A stretch of DNA of 64,000 bases from Holdemania massiliensis (GCF_022440805.1 NZ_JAKNTK010000001.1:3038001-3102000); one strand, 5' to 3'. Positions 34,468 through 44,060 are shown, numbered from the stretch's first letter. The notes: generated from the sequence alone by a model not told the origin. Program-made: numbers and translations.

Positions 34468-35871
34468 TTGTTATCAAATACGCAGAATCAAGCTTTATAT
34501 GAATTGCAAAAAGAGCTTTGGGGTTATGCCGAACCCGGCTTTTTAGAACACCGCTCTGCCGCAGCAATGAGTAAGTTCTTACGTCAAGAAGGCTTCACGG
34601 TTACGGAAGGCATTTGCGGTATGGAAACCGCATTTGTTGGAGTCTGGGGCAGCGGTCATCCGGTGATCTGTCTGTTGGCTGAGTTCGATGCCCTCTACGG
34701 ATTAAGTCAGGAAGCGGATGTTTCCGAATATAAACCGATTGAAGGCGTGGCTACCGGACACGGCTGCGGACATCACCTTTTGGGTACAGGCTCGATCGCC
34801 GCCGCCATGATGGTTAAAGACTATTTAGAAAAAAACAAACTGTCAGGCACCATCAAGATGGTCGGCTGTCCCGCAGAGGAAAGCGGCAGCGGCAAAGCCT
34901 ATCTTGCCCGCGACGGCTTCTTTGATGACGCAGATGCCGCCATTACGTGGCACCCATCTACACTGAATGTTGTCTCTTCGGGTTCCAATCAATCCTGTAT
35001 TCAATGCTATTTCCGTTTCCATGGCGTTTCCAGCCATGCCGCCGGCAATCCGGAAGCTGGGCGCAGTGCGCTGGACGCCGTGGAACTGATGAGTGTGGGT
35101 GTCAATTATCTGCGCGAACACATGGATTCCAAAGAACGTGTACATTACGCTTATACGAATGCTGGAGGTATTTCTCCCAACGTTGTTCAGGCCGAAGCGG
35201 AAGTCAAATATCTCGTTCGTTCCACGACCAATCCTAAATGCCAAAAATTATACGAACGGGTGATCAACATCGCAAAAGGTGCTGCCATGATGACCGGTAC
35301 AACCTGTGATGTCATCTTTGATGAAGGACTTAGCAACGTCATCCCTAATTTTACACTTGAGCAAGTACTGGAAGACGCTTTCTTTAAAGTTGGAGTCCCG
35401 GCCTATACTGAAGCCGAACGGGCGTATGCCAAACAGTTCCGTGATACCTATCCGCTGGAACCGGAGAGCGAAGTCACCGCGGTCATCGCGGAGCCTAAAA
35501 CACTGATCACCAACATACAAAACAGTGATATCTGTGATATCGTTCTGCGCCACCGCTGCGTTGATGAATGCTCAATGGGATCGACCGATGTCGGAGATGT
35601 CAGTTGGGTTGTCCCAACAGCTCAAATCAATACCGCTTGTTACAGTTATGGAGCCGGTGGTCATACATGGCAATGGGTCGCTCAAGGCAAATCCACGCTC
35701 GCCTACAAAGGCATGATGCTGGCGGCCGAAGTTATGGCTGAGGCTGTGGAAGCCTGCTTTGAACATCCGGAAATTATTGAAAAAGCCAAGGCAGAATTTG
35801 AAGAACGTCTGGCAGGACAGACCTATGAATGCTTGATTCCGAAAGACGTTAAACCCCATATTATTCAATAA
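34468..35871 (+). CDS. M20-family amidohydrolase, AbgB-like
   Basis: About 467 aa. Metal-binding segments are seen: AEFDALYG, TGHGCGHHLLGTGS, CPAEESGSGKAYL, AITWHPST and the late DVGDVSWVVP. Overall it resembles AbgB, the p-aminobenzoyl-glutamate hydrolase subunit; no AbgA or AbgT is nearby, so the amide substrate is open. A TTG at 34468 was chosen because the AAAGGAGG ribosome site lies 7 bp before it, while the ATG at 34447 sits in front of that site. A cre-like box upstream suggests carbon control. Confidence 0.85.
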   Translation: MLSNTQNQALYELQKELWGYAEPGFLEHRSAAAMSKFLRQEGFTVTEGICGMETAFVGVWGSGHPVICLLAEFDALYGLSQEADVSEYKPIEGVATGHGCGHHLLGTGSIAAAMMVKDYLEKNKLSGTIKMVGCPAEESGSGKAYLARDGFFDDADAAITWHPSTLNVVSSGSNQSCIQCYFRFHGVSSHAAGNPEAGRSALDAVELMSVGVNYLREHMDSKERVHYAYTNAGGISPNVVQAEAEVKYLVRSTTNPKCQKLYERVINIAKGAAMMTGTTCDVIFDEGLSNVIPNFTLEQVLEDAFFKVGVPAYTEAERAYAKQFRDTYPLEPESEVTAVIAEPKTLITNIQNSDICDIVLRHRCVDECSMGSTDVGDVSWVVPTAQINTACYSYGAGGHTWQWVAQGKSTLAYKGMMLAAEVMAEAVEACFEHPEIIEKAKAEFEERLAGQTYECLIPKDVKPHIIQ

Positions 35872-35943
35872 TGTTAAATACGTAGGCTAGTGAGAAAATC
35901 GCATCCGCCTCTATTCCAGACAAACTAAATCTTCATATATATG

Positions 35944-35995
35944 AAAAAGAATGAACTGATCGTAAATCCGCAGATCACACTGTTCATTCTTTTTT
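35944..35995 (+). terminator. Terminator of amidohydrolase gene
   Basis: An outer stem of AAGAATGAAC with GTTCATTCTT and an inner TGATC/GATCA pairing, followed by six T. The rest of 35872-36175 shows no gene. Confidence 0.85.
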
Positions 35996-36175
35996 GTTTA
36001 GTGATGCAATTAAATCAAATAAATTCAGCTTATTTTAGAAAGTCATTTCGCTTAGAAAAATTCTTAAGGGTCTGACTGGAAAAGAATGCGACTCAAAATC
36101 TGAGATTCTGTCTCATCGCTTCTGTTACTAAGTTTCTTTAGGCATAAGAGTAGATTTTGACGCCTCAAACCTAAA

Positions 36176-37360
36176 TCAGCACGCGCAAGCCTGTAAAAAT
36201 TCAGGATTAAACAAATCGGTGTCTGTTTCTGCATCGTATACACAATGCCCTTCGCTGAACGTTTTCAACACTTGATAATCTTCGTCAATAATAATAAAGT
36301 CAGCATCCATGCCCGCTGCCAGCCTACCCTTATGGGTTGCACCATAGACTAAAGCCGGATTGCGCGAACTCATTTTTACGATTTCCGTCAGCGGCAAATG
36401 CAAATTTTCAGCTAAATTACGAATTCCTCGAATAACCGGCAAAGTAGATCCACACAAACGTCCTGTATCCGATAAGCAATACCCTTGCTCATCGATATTG
36501 ACGTCGAACATTCCGGACAGATGATAGCGTCCGATCGGCGCCCCTGCCATCGGCACATTATCAGAAACCATCATAAAACGATCATACGGATTCTTTTTTA
36601 CCCGCAGCATCAGCTCGATCATCTCATTGGCAACATGCAGCCCGTCGCAGATCAATTCATTATAAACCTCATCATTGAGCAGGCAGGCGCCTAAGCCTCC
36701 CATTCGACGATGATGAATACCTTCCATTACATTTGCGGTATGTGTAGTAACGGTGATCCCCCAATCAAAAGAAGTCAGCGCCTCCTGATACAAGGCATTG
36801 CTGTGGGCAAACGCACAACGAACCCCCTGCGAACTCAGCAATTCAATCGCAGCTTTCGCACCCGGCAGTTCCGGCGCAATGGCAACCAGCTTCAACATTC
36901 CCTGCGCCGTATCAATCATATCCTGAACATGCTGTAAATCGATATCCGGATGTCCGGTATCAATCCCCTTTTCTCCAACACGATTCAAATAAGGCCCTTC
37001 ACTATGAATACCGATCGGCTTCGCACCATCAATCGGTCCTTGGGCCACCTTCACGATCGCTTCAAACAAGCTGAAATCCGCTGTCGGCAGACAGGCAGTG
37101 ACACCTTGTGAGGCTAAACCTTTTAAGTAACCACGAACTACGGCTTCAGGATTTTCCTGTTCTCCCATTAAGCCATATCCCATTGTACCATGATTGTGCG
37201 TGTCGATAATTCCCGGCAGAATCCGATGATCTTCAGCATCAATATCAATGGCTACTCTAGCCGTAGGCGGTAAAATTTCTACGATCCGGCCTTCATCAAT
37301 GTTTAAAATACCGCTGATCATTCCCTGATCTGTAATTATACGATTAGATTTTACAAACAT
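36176..37360 (-). CDS. nagA: N-acetylglucosamine-6-phosphate deacetylase
   Basis: About 394 aa. Metal and substrate motifs: IDTHNHGTMGYG, GIHSEGPYLN, FAHSNALYQEAL, THTANVMEGIHHRRMG and MVSDNVPMAG. It removes acetate from GlcNAc-6-phosphate in the cytoplasm. It is the last gene of a run with a YdjC deacetylase and a mannose-family PTS, so the PTS sugar is probably GlcNAc, chitobiose or a related amino sugar. The second ATG (37360) was chosen: AAGGAGG runs into the first. It overlaps ydjC by 10 bp. nagB was not found. Confidence 0.93.
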   Translation of the reverse strand: MFVKSNRIITDQGMISGILNIDEGRIVEILPPTARVAIDIDAEDHRILPGIIDTHNHGTMGYGLMGEQENPEAVVRGYLKGLASQGVTACLPTADFSLFEAIVKVAQGPIDGAKPIGIHSEGPYLNRVGEKGIDTGHPDIDLQHVQDMIDTAQGMLKLVAIAPELPGAKAAIELLSSQGVRCAFAHSNALYQEALTSFDWGITVTTHTANVMEGIHHRRMGGLGACLLNDEVYNELICDGLHVANEMIELMLRVKKNPYDRFMMVSDNVPMAGAPIGRYHLSGMFDVNIDEQGYCLSDTGRLCGSTLPVIRGIRNLAENLHLPLTEIVKMSSRNPALVYGATHKGRLAAGMDADFIIIDEDYQVLKTFSEGHCVYDAETDTDLFNPEFLQACAC

Positions 37361-38169
37361 GAACATTCCTCCTTTAAATCACGATAAGTAATTAATTCGA
37401 TCTGATGCTCTTTCAGAAAAGCTTTTACTTTGGGACTGGTCGCCATGGCTAAATCTTTCATACGAATCATGGTGTAGGTCGTTTCTTTCATCAGATCTTC
37501 CTCCACAAATCCGCAATGACAGATAAAATAACCAATTTCATGCTGCAATGAAGCTTGCAAAGCTTGGAGAAAATGCTGCTCCACATCCGTTTTTAACTGA
37601 TCTTCGATCGGAAAAGGCTTCGGTGTCCATGTGCAGGGAATCATCGATACAGCGTTACTGTTCATGACATCCAGGGTCATCAGAATATTATATTTTTCCG
37701 CAATGACTCGCGCTGCCTTTTGTGTATTCGGAGTTGCCATCGAATGGCCATGAAAATACTCTGGTTTACGGCCCATCAATTCAATAAACCGTTTGACCTG
37801 ATTTTCAGTTTCCAACAAGACCTCTTCATAATTATAGGGATCTTGCTCAAAACACAGACACATTCCCTGCCGTCCGATCACCTTGCCCTCGCGCATACGC
37901 TGAACTGAAGGCACAAAGTGTCCATCAGAATTGACCAATGATGGGACTTCAGCAGGATCGCTGATCGGCTTTCCTGCAACCAGATTGATATCAATCCCTA
38001 CGCAGACTTCGGCACAATCCCGAATTTTTTCAGCAGCCCGCGCAGAACTGGGCATGTTCACAAATAAACCTGTATTGCGAATAATCCCCTGATGAATCCC
38101 TTTCAGAATTCCATCCGCCACAGCATCCGTTAAACCATAATCATCACTCTGAAATAATAATTTTTTCAT
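37351..38169 (-). CDS. chbG: YdjC/ChbG-type carbohydrate deacetylase
   Basis: About 272 aa. The YdjC fold is marked by LLFQSDDYGLTDAVADGI (metal Asp-Asp), NTGLFVNMPSSA, VGIDINLVAG (family HLxL position changed to DINL), YFHGHSMATP with the metal His, and FICHCGFVEE. ChbG removes acetyl groups from phosphorylated chitobiose; here it may prepare an N-acetylated disaccharide or amide sugar for NagA. The start overlaps the previous stop (ATGA), giving translational coupling. The loss of the usual His in HLxL merits note. Confidence 0.85.
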   Translation of the reverse strand: MKKLLFQSDDYGLTDAVADGILKGIHQGIIRNTGLFVNMPSSARAAEKIRDCAEVCVGIDINLVAGKPISDPAEVPSLVNSDGHFVPSVQRMREGKVIGRQGMCLCFEQDPYNYEEVLLETENQVKRFIELMGRKPEYFHGHSMATPNTQKAARVIAEKYNILMTLDVMNSNAVSMIPCTWTPKPFPIEDQLKTDVEQHFLQALQASLQHEIGYFICHCGFVEEDLMKETTYTMIRMKDLAMATSPKVKAFLKEHQIELITYRDLKEECSCL

Positions 38170-39062
38170 CTTCCATTTATCCTGCCTTTCAATATTTCCA
38201 AAATACGCTCCAGTCGTGGGATATCGATCTGACAATCTCGGTTGGAACGTGTATGCCGCACAACAAACTGATGCTTATCAATGGATCCGGACGCTAAAAG
38301 CACACTGCGGTCAAAAAAGCGCAGACCATTATCAGGATTCTCATAAATCTTATCAATCCAATCTTCCGCTTTCCAGCCAGAAACGTCAACCCCTTTTTTG
38401 TGCGCACAGACCATTTTCTCCCCATAAGCCAAACAATCGAGTAAAATAACTTCCGCCTGCGATGGACAATGCTCTTTTAAGAGCTTCAATCCTTCATAAG
38501 AACTGCAGCATTGATCTACCAACACAAATGCGGTTGTTGTGGAAGAGGAACACTCCTGAATCAATCGAAGTACTAATGCCACGGAAGCACTGTTGCGGTT
38601 AAAATTCATGCGGTTGCCGCGATTATAGAGCAGGCTGATACCGATACAAGCTGTCAAAATAGCAAGAATCACCATGGCTATTTTCATCGCTAAGCTTAAT
38701 GACTTCAAGGAATAAACAGCAAAGGCAGCTATGAAAAAACAAACCGCTGCCAATCCCCATTCCAACGCTAAATTCCAGCCCTCTGCCTGCGTATTCTTGC
38801 GCGGATTCAGTGGATAATACCGAATCGGCAGATGCGCCTTAACCGGCGTGTCATAAGCGCAGGCAATAACCGTCTTCGCGTGAGCAAGATCGCCAATCAC
38901 CAGATTGCAGACATGCAGCAGACGGGAATGCTGAGTCTGGAATTCCGTTTTCCAGCCTGCCTGCCGGCACTGCCGGCACATCTCCGCTAAAAAAACCTCT
39001 TTTTGTTTTCGCGTATAACGACGTGCCAACGTCACGCCGACCAACATCATTTCATCTTTCAT
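38166..39062 (-). CDS. M28-peptidase-like membrane protein with lost metal ligands
   Basis: 298 aa. Two adjacent hydrophobic segments (about 90-140) interrupt a fold that recalls zinc aminopeptidases of family M28: NLVIGDLAHAKTVIACAYDTP stands where GAHYDT occurs, RNSASVALVLRLIQ where DNASGVAALLEL occurs, then FVLVDQCCSSYEGLKLLKEH and VILLDCLAYGE. The His, the bridging Asp and the Glu pair are missing, so it should not be a peptidase. It is coupled by ATGA to ydjC and follows the PTS IID gene by 68 bp, so some service to amino-sugar use is implied. The family match is by eye. Confidence 0.6.
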   Translation of the reverse strand: MKDEMMLVGVTLARRYTRKQKEVFLAEMCRQCRQAGWKTEFQTQHSRLLHVCNLVIGDLAHAKTVIACAYDTPVKAHLPIRYYPLNPRKNTQAEGWNLALEWGLAAVCFFIAAFAVYSLKSLSLAMKIAMVILAILTACIGISLLYNRGNRMNFNRNSASVALVLRLIQECSSSTTTAFVLVDQCCSSYEGLKLLKEHCPSQAEVILLDCLAYGEKMVCAHKKGVDVSGWKAEDWIDKIYENPDNGLRFFDRSVLLASGSIDKHQFVVRHTRSNRDCQIDIPRLERILEILKGRINGR

Positions 39063-39130
39063 GCGTTACCTCCGAAGGGAAAACAGGCTATGAAGCTCAG
39101 TCCTCCATAGCCTAAACTAAACTCTAATTT

Positions 39131-39949
39131 TTAGAAAATTCTGAAGAAAGCACCAACTAAAGCAAATACGAAGATGCCTAGAATCAGCTGTGTCGGACGA
39201 GCTCCCTTTTTAATCAGACGGACTAAGGTAAATAACAAGACTACACCTAACAGCCCCGGGAAGATGGAATTCAGAACATCCCCAATAACAACGGATGTCT
39301 GCCCCACATTCAACGTCCAATTTAATGGAACACTAACCATCTGCGCCGTCATGGCACCAACCATGATCAAGCCAAGAACGGAAGCCGCCTTGGTCAAGGC
39401 TCCCATCAGTCCGGAAGAGAAGACCATGTCGATGAAAGAGGTGCCATAAATATAACCCCAGTTCACAAAGAAATACTTAACAATCGACTGCGTGACCCCA
39501 TAAAGCAGGATGAAGATCAAAGTTCCTAATATCGAACCTTCCGCACACAAGCCAATACCAATCCCCGCCGCAATGATTCGCAGGCAGTTAAAGAACAAGC
39601 TGTCAAACATTCCCGCTGTCGGACCCATCAGAGCAGCTTTGATACTTTCAATCGTTTGACCATCGATTGAGTTTTTCTCCTTATGCTCTTTTTCCATGGC
39701 ATAAGCTAAACCCGCAATAAAACTGAATGGAACCGCATGTGTATTGAAGAAATTCTGATGCCGCAGGTACGCTTCACGCTTTCCTTCCATATCATCCTTA
39801 TAAATACTCTCAATCGCCGGGGCCATTGTGATCGTAAAACCATTCGCTTCCATTTTCACCATATTAAAGCTGGTGAACACCAAATGGGACCGCAGGAACA
39901 TGGATTTTAAAATTTTCTTTTCTTCTGGTGTTAATACTTTCTTTTCCAT
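39131..39949 (-). CDS. PTS mannose-family transporter, IID component
   Basis: 272 aa. The IID signature GPTAGMFDSLFFNCLRIIAAGIG is present (residues about 110-132), preceded by MVKMEANGFTITMAP and HQNFFNTHAVPFSFIAGLAYAME. Five or six membrane segments follow. Together with IIC it forms the sugar channel. Its start shares bases with the IIC stop (TAATG). Sugar is probably an amino sugar, judged from nagA. Confidence 0.93.
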   Translation of the reverse strand: MEKKVLTPEEKKILKSMFLRSHLVFTSFNMVKMEANGFTITMAPAIESIYKDDMEGKREAYLRHQNFFNTHAVPFSFIAGLAYAMEKEHKEKNSIDGQTIESIKAALMGPTAGMFDSLFFNCLRIIAAGIGIGLCAEGSILGTLIFILLYGVTQSIVKYFFVNWGYIYGTSFIDMVFSSGLMGALTKAASVLGLIMVGAMTAQMVSVPLNWTLNVGQTSVVIGDVLNSIFPGLLGVVLLFTLVRLIKKGARPTQLILGIFVFALVGAFFRIF

Positions 39950-40740
39950 TAGAAGAAATCCTCCTCATCTGTCTTTGCTGCCGCACTTGTCAATGAATTC
40001 TTTAAATCAATACTGCGCTTTTCTCCCATAAACATCGTGATTGCAATTGCCGCACCTAAGATAGCGATTGGCAAAGTAGCCATGCCTAAATAAGCAACCA
40101 GGACATAACCGACAAAGAAGAAGATGCCCACTTCGTTATTCCAGATCATTGAAGTTAAGATCGCGAAGCCAACGCCCAACATCATGGAAGTTGCAGCACC
40201 CAGACCCGTCATAACCCACGTCGGCATGCCCGCCAAGAAAGCATTCAAGCCTTCAACACCATACGAAACAGCAAAGAACAGAATGACGACGTTGATCAAC
40301 GGTGTCAAGCATGAAAAACCAATTGTTTGGAATGCAAATTTACGCGGGTTGCACTCCGCCGCCAGTTTCTCCCAATAAGCGGCCAGAGAAGCCCAGATCG
40401 GTGTAAACATACCAGCAATAGAAGCCATGACCGTACCAATAGGTAAAGCGATAGCCAAGCCTGCTTCAATATCGGCACCCGTCAGAATGGTATAAGCAAC
40501 AGCAATGATGCTGGATGTTGTGGCATCAGCCGGAATGGAACCGCCGATTGCAGAAATTCCCATGAAGATTGATTCCAAAGAAGCCCCCATAATGATGCCT
40601 GTTTTGAAGTCCCCCAAAATCAGCCCCGCCAGTGGAGCAACAACGATTGGGCGATTAAGACACTGCCAAGACATGATGTAGGGATCTAAAATAGCAATGA
40701 TATAATAGGCTAAACAAATTTGTAAAGCTGCGGATACCAT
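39949..40740 (-). CDS. PTS mannose-family transporter, IIC component
   Basis: 263 aa, highly hydrophobic. Typical IIC stretches include LNRPIVVAPLAGLILGD, GASLESIFMGISAIGG and GLAIALPIGTVMA. It is overlapped with IID and preceded by IIB. The C-terminal tail EEDFF is also found at the end of IIA, a curious shared ending (TDEEDFF and TEEQEDFF). Confidence 0.93.
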   Translation of the reverse strand: MVSAALQICLAYYIIAILDPYIMSWQCLNRPIVVAPLAGLILGDFKTGIIMGASLESIFMGISAIGGSIPADATTSSIIAVAYTILTGADIEAGLAIALPIGTVMASIAGMFTPIWASLAAYWEKLAAECNPRKFAFQTIGFSCLTPLINVVILFFAVSYGVEGLNAFLAGMPTWVMTGLGAATSMMLGVGFAILTSMIWNNEVGIFFFVGYVLVAYLGMATLPIAILGAAIAITMFMGEKRSIDLKNSLTSAAAKTDEEDFF

Positions 40741-40784
40741 ATTTCTCCTCCTCTTTTCCTAATAAACTACGGTAATATGTTGGT

Positions 40785-41279
40785 TTACAATCCCAGAATC
40801 TTACTTAATTTCTCCGGATTATCTTCCGGTGTGGTTTGATAAACCGTATCGATTCCAAAGCTCAGAACTTTCTTAAAATCTTCAACTTCATCCTCGTAAG
40901 CATACAAATTGGAACCATACGTCCGTCTGGCAAGATCGCCTTGCTTTGGCGCAATGCGTCCATAGTTGCCAACATTGATCAACGGAATATCCTTCACTTC
41001 CTCCAAAATCTGAATTAAATCTTTTGGATTAGAAATGATAACCAGGATCTTATGCCCTGCCGCGCGCGGATCTTTCAGTAATGTAATAGAATCGGCAACA
41101 GAACGAATGGTTACCTTAGCGGTAGCAGGAGCAGCCATCATTAAGCTTTGCTGAATGATTTTATTTGCAGCAGCCTCATCATTAGCTACTACAATTCGAT
41201 CTACCCCCGTATGTCTGGACCATTTAATCGCGACCTGCCCATGGATTAATCGCTCATCTAAACGTACTAATTTAATCAT
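40785..41279 (-). CDS. PTS mannose-family transporter, IIB component
   Basis: 164 aa. The phosphorylated His is in RLDERLIHGQVAIKW; NVGNYGRIA and AYEDEVEDFKKVLSFGIDTVYQTTP are typical later segments. It accepts phosphate from IIA and gives it to the incoming sugar. The order IIA-IIB-IIC-IID is standard. AGGAGG precedes the ATG. Confidence 0.93.
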   Translation of the reverse strand: MIKLVRLDERLIHGQVAIKWSRHTGVDRIVVANDEAAANKIIQQSLMMAAPATAKVTIRSVADSITLLKDPRAAGHKILVIISNPKDLIQILEEVKDIPLINVGNYGRIAPKQGDLARRTYGSNLYAYEDEVEDFKKVLSFGIDTVYQTTPEDNPEKLSKILGL

Positions 41280-41298
41280 TTTTTACATCCTCCTTTCT

Positions 41299-41706
41299 TT
41301 AGAAAAAATCCTCTTGTTCCTCCGTTAAGTCCGGCAGCTGCACAATACTTAGCATTGATCGGCTCTGCTCAACAATTTGTTCAAGTTCCTCAGCAGTCAC
41401 TTCCGTCTTAGTTGAAAGCTCAAGAACACAGGCCAGATTTACGCCCCCAATCAACGTTGTATTTGGCTTCTGCAGATAAGTCATCATGACCTGATTAACA
41501 CTTCCGCCAATTAAATCTGACATCAATAAGACTTGATCTTCTTCAGAAACCTCTGCATAAAAAGCATCTAATTTTTCCTGAACTGATGATTGATCAATAT
41601 ACGCGTCAAATACAGTAACATTGTTGGAAGCCCCCATCAGAATATCCAGCGAACTTTTCATACCGCTGGCTAAATGACCATGGGATGACAAAAAGATTTT
41701 CAGCAT
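41299..41706 (-). CDS. PTS mannose-family transporter, IIA component
   Basis: About 135 aa. The active His is in FLSSHGHLASGMKSSL, and LLMSDLIGGSVNQVM is the second conserved block. It takes phosphate from HPr. AAAGGGG before the ATG at 41706 decides the start; an upstream in-frame ATG has none. It is the first gene of the PTS operon, about 60 bp downstream of a perfect cre box. Confidence 0.92.
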   Translation of the reverse strand: MLKIFLSSHGHLASGMKSSLDILMGASNNVTVFDAYIDQSSVQEKLDAFYAEVSEEDQVLLMSDLIGGSVNQVMMTYLQKPNTTLIGGVNLACVLELSTKTEVTAEELEQIVEQSRSMLSIVQLPDLTEEQEDFF

Positions 41707-41760
41707 GCTATACCCCTTTCTTGTTGTATTTCTTATCAACGAGTTAACTATATCCCGTTA

Positions 41761-41775
41761 TTGTAAGCGTTACCA
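41761..41775 (-). promoter_or_regulatory. cre (CcpA) box before PTS operon
   Basis: TTGTAAGCGTTACCA fits the cre consensus WTGNAANCGNWNNCW at every position. It lies 55-69 bp before the IIA start, between the PRD regulator gene and the operon, so the amino-sugar operon is probably under catabolite repression. Confidence 0.75.
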
Positions 41776-41820
41776 CGTCCATTTTTTCCGAAAAAAAAGG
41801 GAAAACTTTCTATATTTCCC

Positions 41821-43818
41821 TTACATAAGTGAAATTGGCAAAGCCTTCAAACTCTCGCGAACAATCTCCGTCAACCCAATAACATGATGATTTTCAATCA
41901 GCATCCACAGATTTTCATTATCCCTGAAAAATGTCATTAACAGATCATTCACAAATCTTGCAGCCTCTAAACAATGATCAAAATCTACACTGATTACAAC
42001 AATATGCAAAATTGGCTGATCATTAAATATTTTTTCCTGATTTAGCTGATAAATTTCAAAAACACCTTGACTAACAAAACGCCTTTTAATAAATAAAATA
42101 CACACTTTATTGGCAACACTGGTTTTTGCTGAAAAATGCAGATCCGCATTAATCTGTTCCACACTCTCAGCATCTTTTCCCATCTTAAAACTTATTAACC
42201 GAATAAAAGAATCCATGTTCTCATACTCAAAATCCCGATAAACATTAAAAACAGACAAATGAAGATGATTAAGAACTGACTGCAGCTGAACACCTGACAA
42301 GATCACTTGATTGTAAATATCATTCATTTGTTTTTGCGTCGGAATGCTGTTAACCATTAAGCAAGGCCAGTCATACTTATAGGAATAATAAGGATAACTT
42401 AAAATCGCCCAATCATAATCTTCCACTGGCAATTTTCGCATTTCATAAAGTTCATAAACATCTAAACAAGCAAAATAGGAATCAAATCGCCTTTCGATCA
42501 TCTGTTTTAAAATTCCTGACGAAATATAACCGCCGCCATTCGATAAGACCGCTCGAATAGGTTTAAAGGGATAGGAAATCATAAGCAGCAATGTATTTAG
42601 ATGACCAGCAAAAGTAAGTAAATTATACAGACCAAGTTTACAATGATACTGGGTCTCAAACATAGAAGATAAATTATAGGTCAATTTTGCAGCCAAAGGG
42701 CAATCTTGAATTCGGGAATCTTCTGAATGCAAACTTTTTACACTATGGAATAACGCATTGAAATCTTTTTGTACCAAAAGCGGGATCAATCCAGCGCACA
42801 AAATCTGATTCCAATCTGGAATTAATGTAAGATCAACACTGTAATCTTTTTTTATGGATTTACAAAAAGCTATGCTTAATTTGTCAGCCTCTTCTGCCAA
42901 TTCAAAATAATTTTCAGAAAGATCACAATCAAATGGAATATCTGCCCAGAAAATCAGAAGCAGACCAAAAGCCAGAATTTCATCTTCACTGACATCAAAA
43001 CCAGAAAAATGTCCGCAATTTTCAATAACCATTTTAGCTACATGATATTCCCGAAAACGATGGATATAATCACGCTGTTTTTGAGATAAAGTAATAATAT
43101 ATCCTGCTTGATAACGAGAAACCATCAGTAATAGATAACGGGATAAACGCTGTGTGTTTCCATCTAAAATATGGCATTCTGATTCTCTTAATGTCTTTAA
43201 AAAAATGTGCCGAATTTCATAGCGCTCCTCATCCTCCCTTTCAAAGAAAGACAAATAATCTGTATTTTTATACAGATTCACTGCCTCGTGATAGTGATTT
43301 TCAAAAATACACAACATTAACATTCTTCGATCAAATTCACTGCCTTTTACCAGAGGACCCTCTTCATGCCTTTTTTTAAGACGCAAATTAAATTTGCTTA
43401 GAAGAAAATTTACTTCTTTCATTTCTTCTCGGATTGAACTCTTCGTGAGATAAAGCTCATCGGCAATGTCTTCTATTGTTAAAAATTTTTCCTCTACAAT
43501 GATACGTCGCAAAATATCATTCGTTCTGTCATTCTGTGCCCGAGGCGTTTCCCCAACCGCTGAAAAATGAATAGTTAACTGCTTTTTAACAGGAGCAAAT
43601 CGTTCCTCGTCGAATACCTTAAGAACATAGCCTTTTCCTTTTTTAGCTATCAAATCAGCACCGCTCGCTCTAGCAAAAGCTTCTAATTCAGCAATATCAT
43701 TTTTTATCGTCCGCTCAGTAACCCCTACTTTCTTGGCAAGTTCAAAAGACCGAATATATTCTTCCTGCTGAGCAAGAATATAGAACAACTGTAGAATTCT
43801 CTTTTTTTCATTGGCCAT
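41821..43818 (-). CDS. PRD-containing transcription activator (BglG/ManR-like)
   Basis: 665 aa. N-terminal HTH_11 (about 1-60, SFELAKKVGVTERTIKNDI), a second Mga-type HTH (95-160, TIEDIADELYLTKSSIREEM), two PRD domains (about 180-400), a IIB-like segment (about 415-510, with AVLSNGGGYISSGILKQMI) and a IIA-like C-terminus (525-665). Such regulators are switched by PTS phosphorylation of PRD, IIB and IIA residues. It is upstream of and co-directional with the mannose-family PTS operon, its probable target. Two similar palindromes lie before it at 43851-43862 and 43933-43948. Confidence 0.87.
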   Translation of the reverse strand: MANEKKRILQLFYILAQQEEYIRSFELAKKVGVTERTIKNDIAELEAFARASGADLIAKKGKGYVLKVFDEERFAPVKKQLTIHFSAVGETPRAQNDRTNDILRRIIVEEKFLTIEDIADELYLTKSSIREEMKEVNFLLSKFNLRLKKRHEEGPLVKGSEFDRRMLMLCIFENHYHEAVNLYKNTDYLSFFEREDEERYEIRHIFLKTLRESECHILDGNTQRLSRYLLLMVSRYQAGYIITLSQKQRDYIHRFREYHVAKMVIENCGHFSGFDVSEDEILAFGLLLIFWADIPFDCDLSENYFELAEEADKLSIAFCKSIKKDYSVDLTLIPDWNQILCAGLIPLLVQKDFNALFHSVKSLHSEDSRIQDCPLAAKLTYNLSSMFETQYHCKLGLYNLLTFAGHLNTLLLMISYPFKPIRAVLSNGGGYISSGILKQMIERRFDSYFACLDVYELYEMRKLPVEDYDWAILSYPYYSYKYDWPCLMVNSIPTQKQMNDIYNQVILSGVQLQSVLNHLHLSVFNVYRDFEYENMDSFIRLISFKMGKDAESVEQINADLHFSAKTSVANKVCILFIKRRFVSQGVFEIYQLNQEKIFNDQPILHIVVISVDFDHCLEAARFVNDLLMTFFRDNENLWMLIENHHVIGLTEIVRESLKALPISLM

Positions 43819-43850
43819 TCTAATCCCTCCATCTTTTGTAGTTGGTTCAT

Positions 43851-43862
43851 AAAGTAGACTTT
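43851..43862. promoter_or_regulatory. Palindrome before PRD regulator (site 1)
   Basis: AAAGTAGACTTT has 5-bp arms around an AG centre. It is 33 bp from the regulator start and closely matches site 2 about 80 bp away. Candidate operator. Confidence 0.45.
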
Positions 43863-43932
43863 ACCTGACGATTGAAATATAATAAGAATTACTGGAAAAA
43901 CCCTACTTTTTAAGCGTGAATTTGCCTGGTGC

Positions 43933-43948
43933 AAAAAGTCTACTTTTT
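43933..43948. promoter_or_regulatory. Palindrome before PRD regulator (site 2)
   Basis: AAAAAGTCTACTTTTT has 7-bp arms around a CT centre. Its core AAAGTNNACTTT is the same as site 1. A further half-site (CTACTTTTTAAG) is between them at about 43903. Confidence 0.45.
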
Positions 43949-44060
43949 CATCCGAACTAGAATCTTGCTGCAAAAATGAATAAGGGTTAACCAAGCAATT
44001 AGAAATTTTAAATTTCTCTGAGATGTTAACAATCGAATAATAGATTTTCTTTGAAAATCA

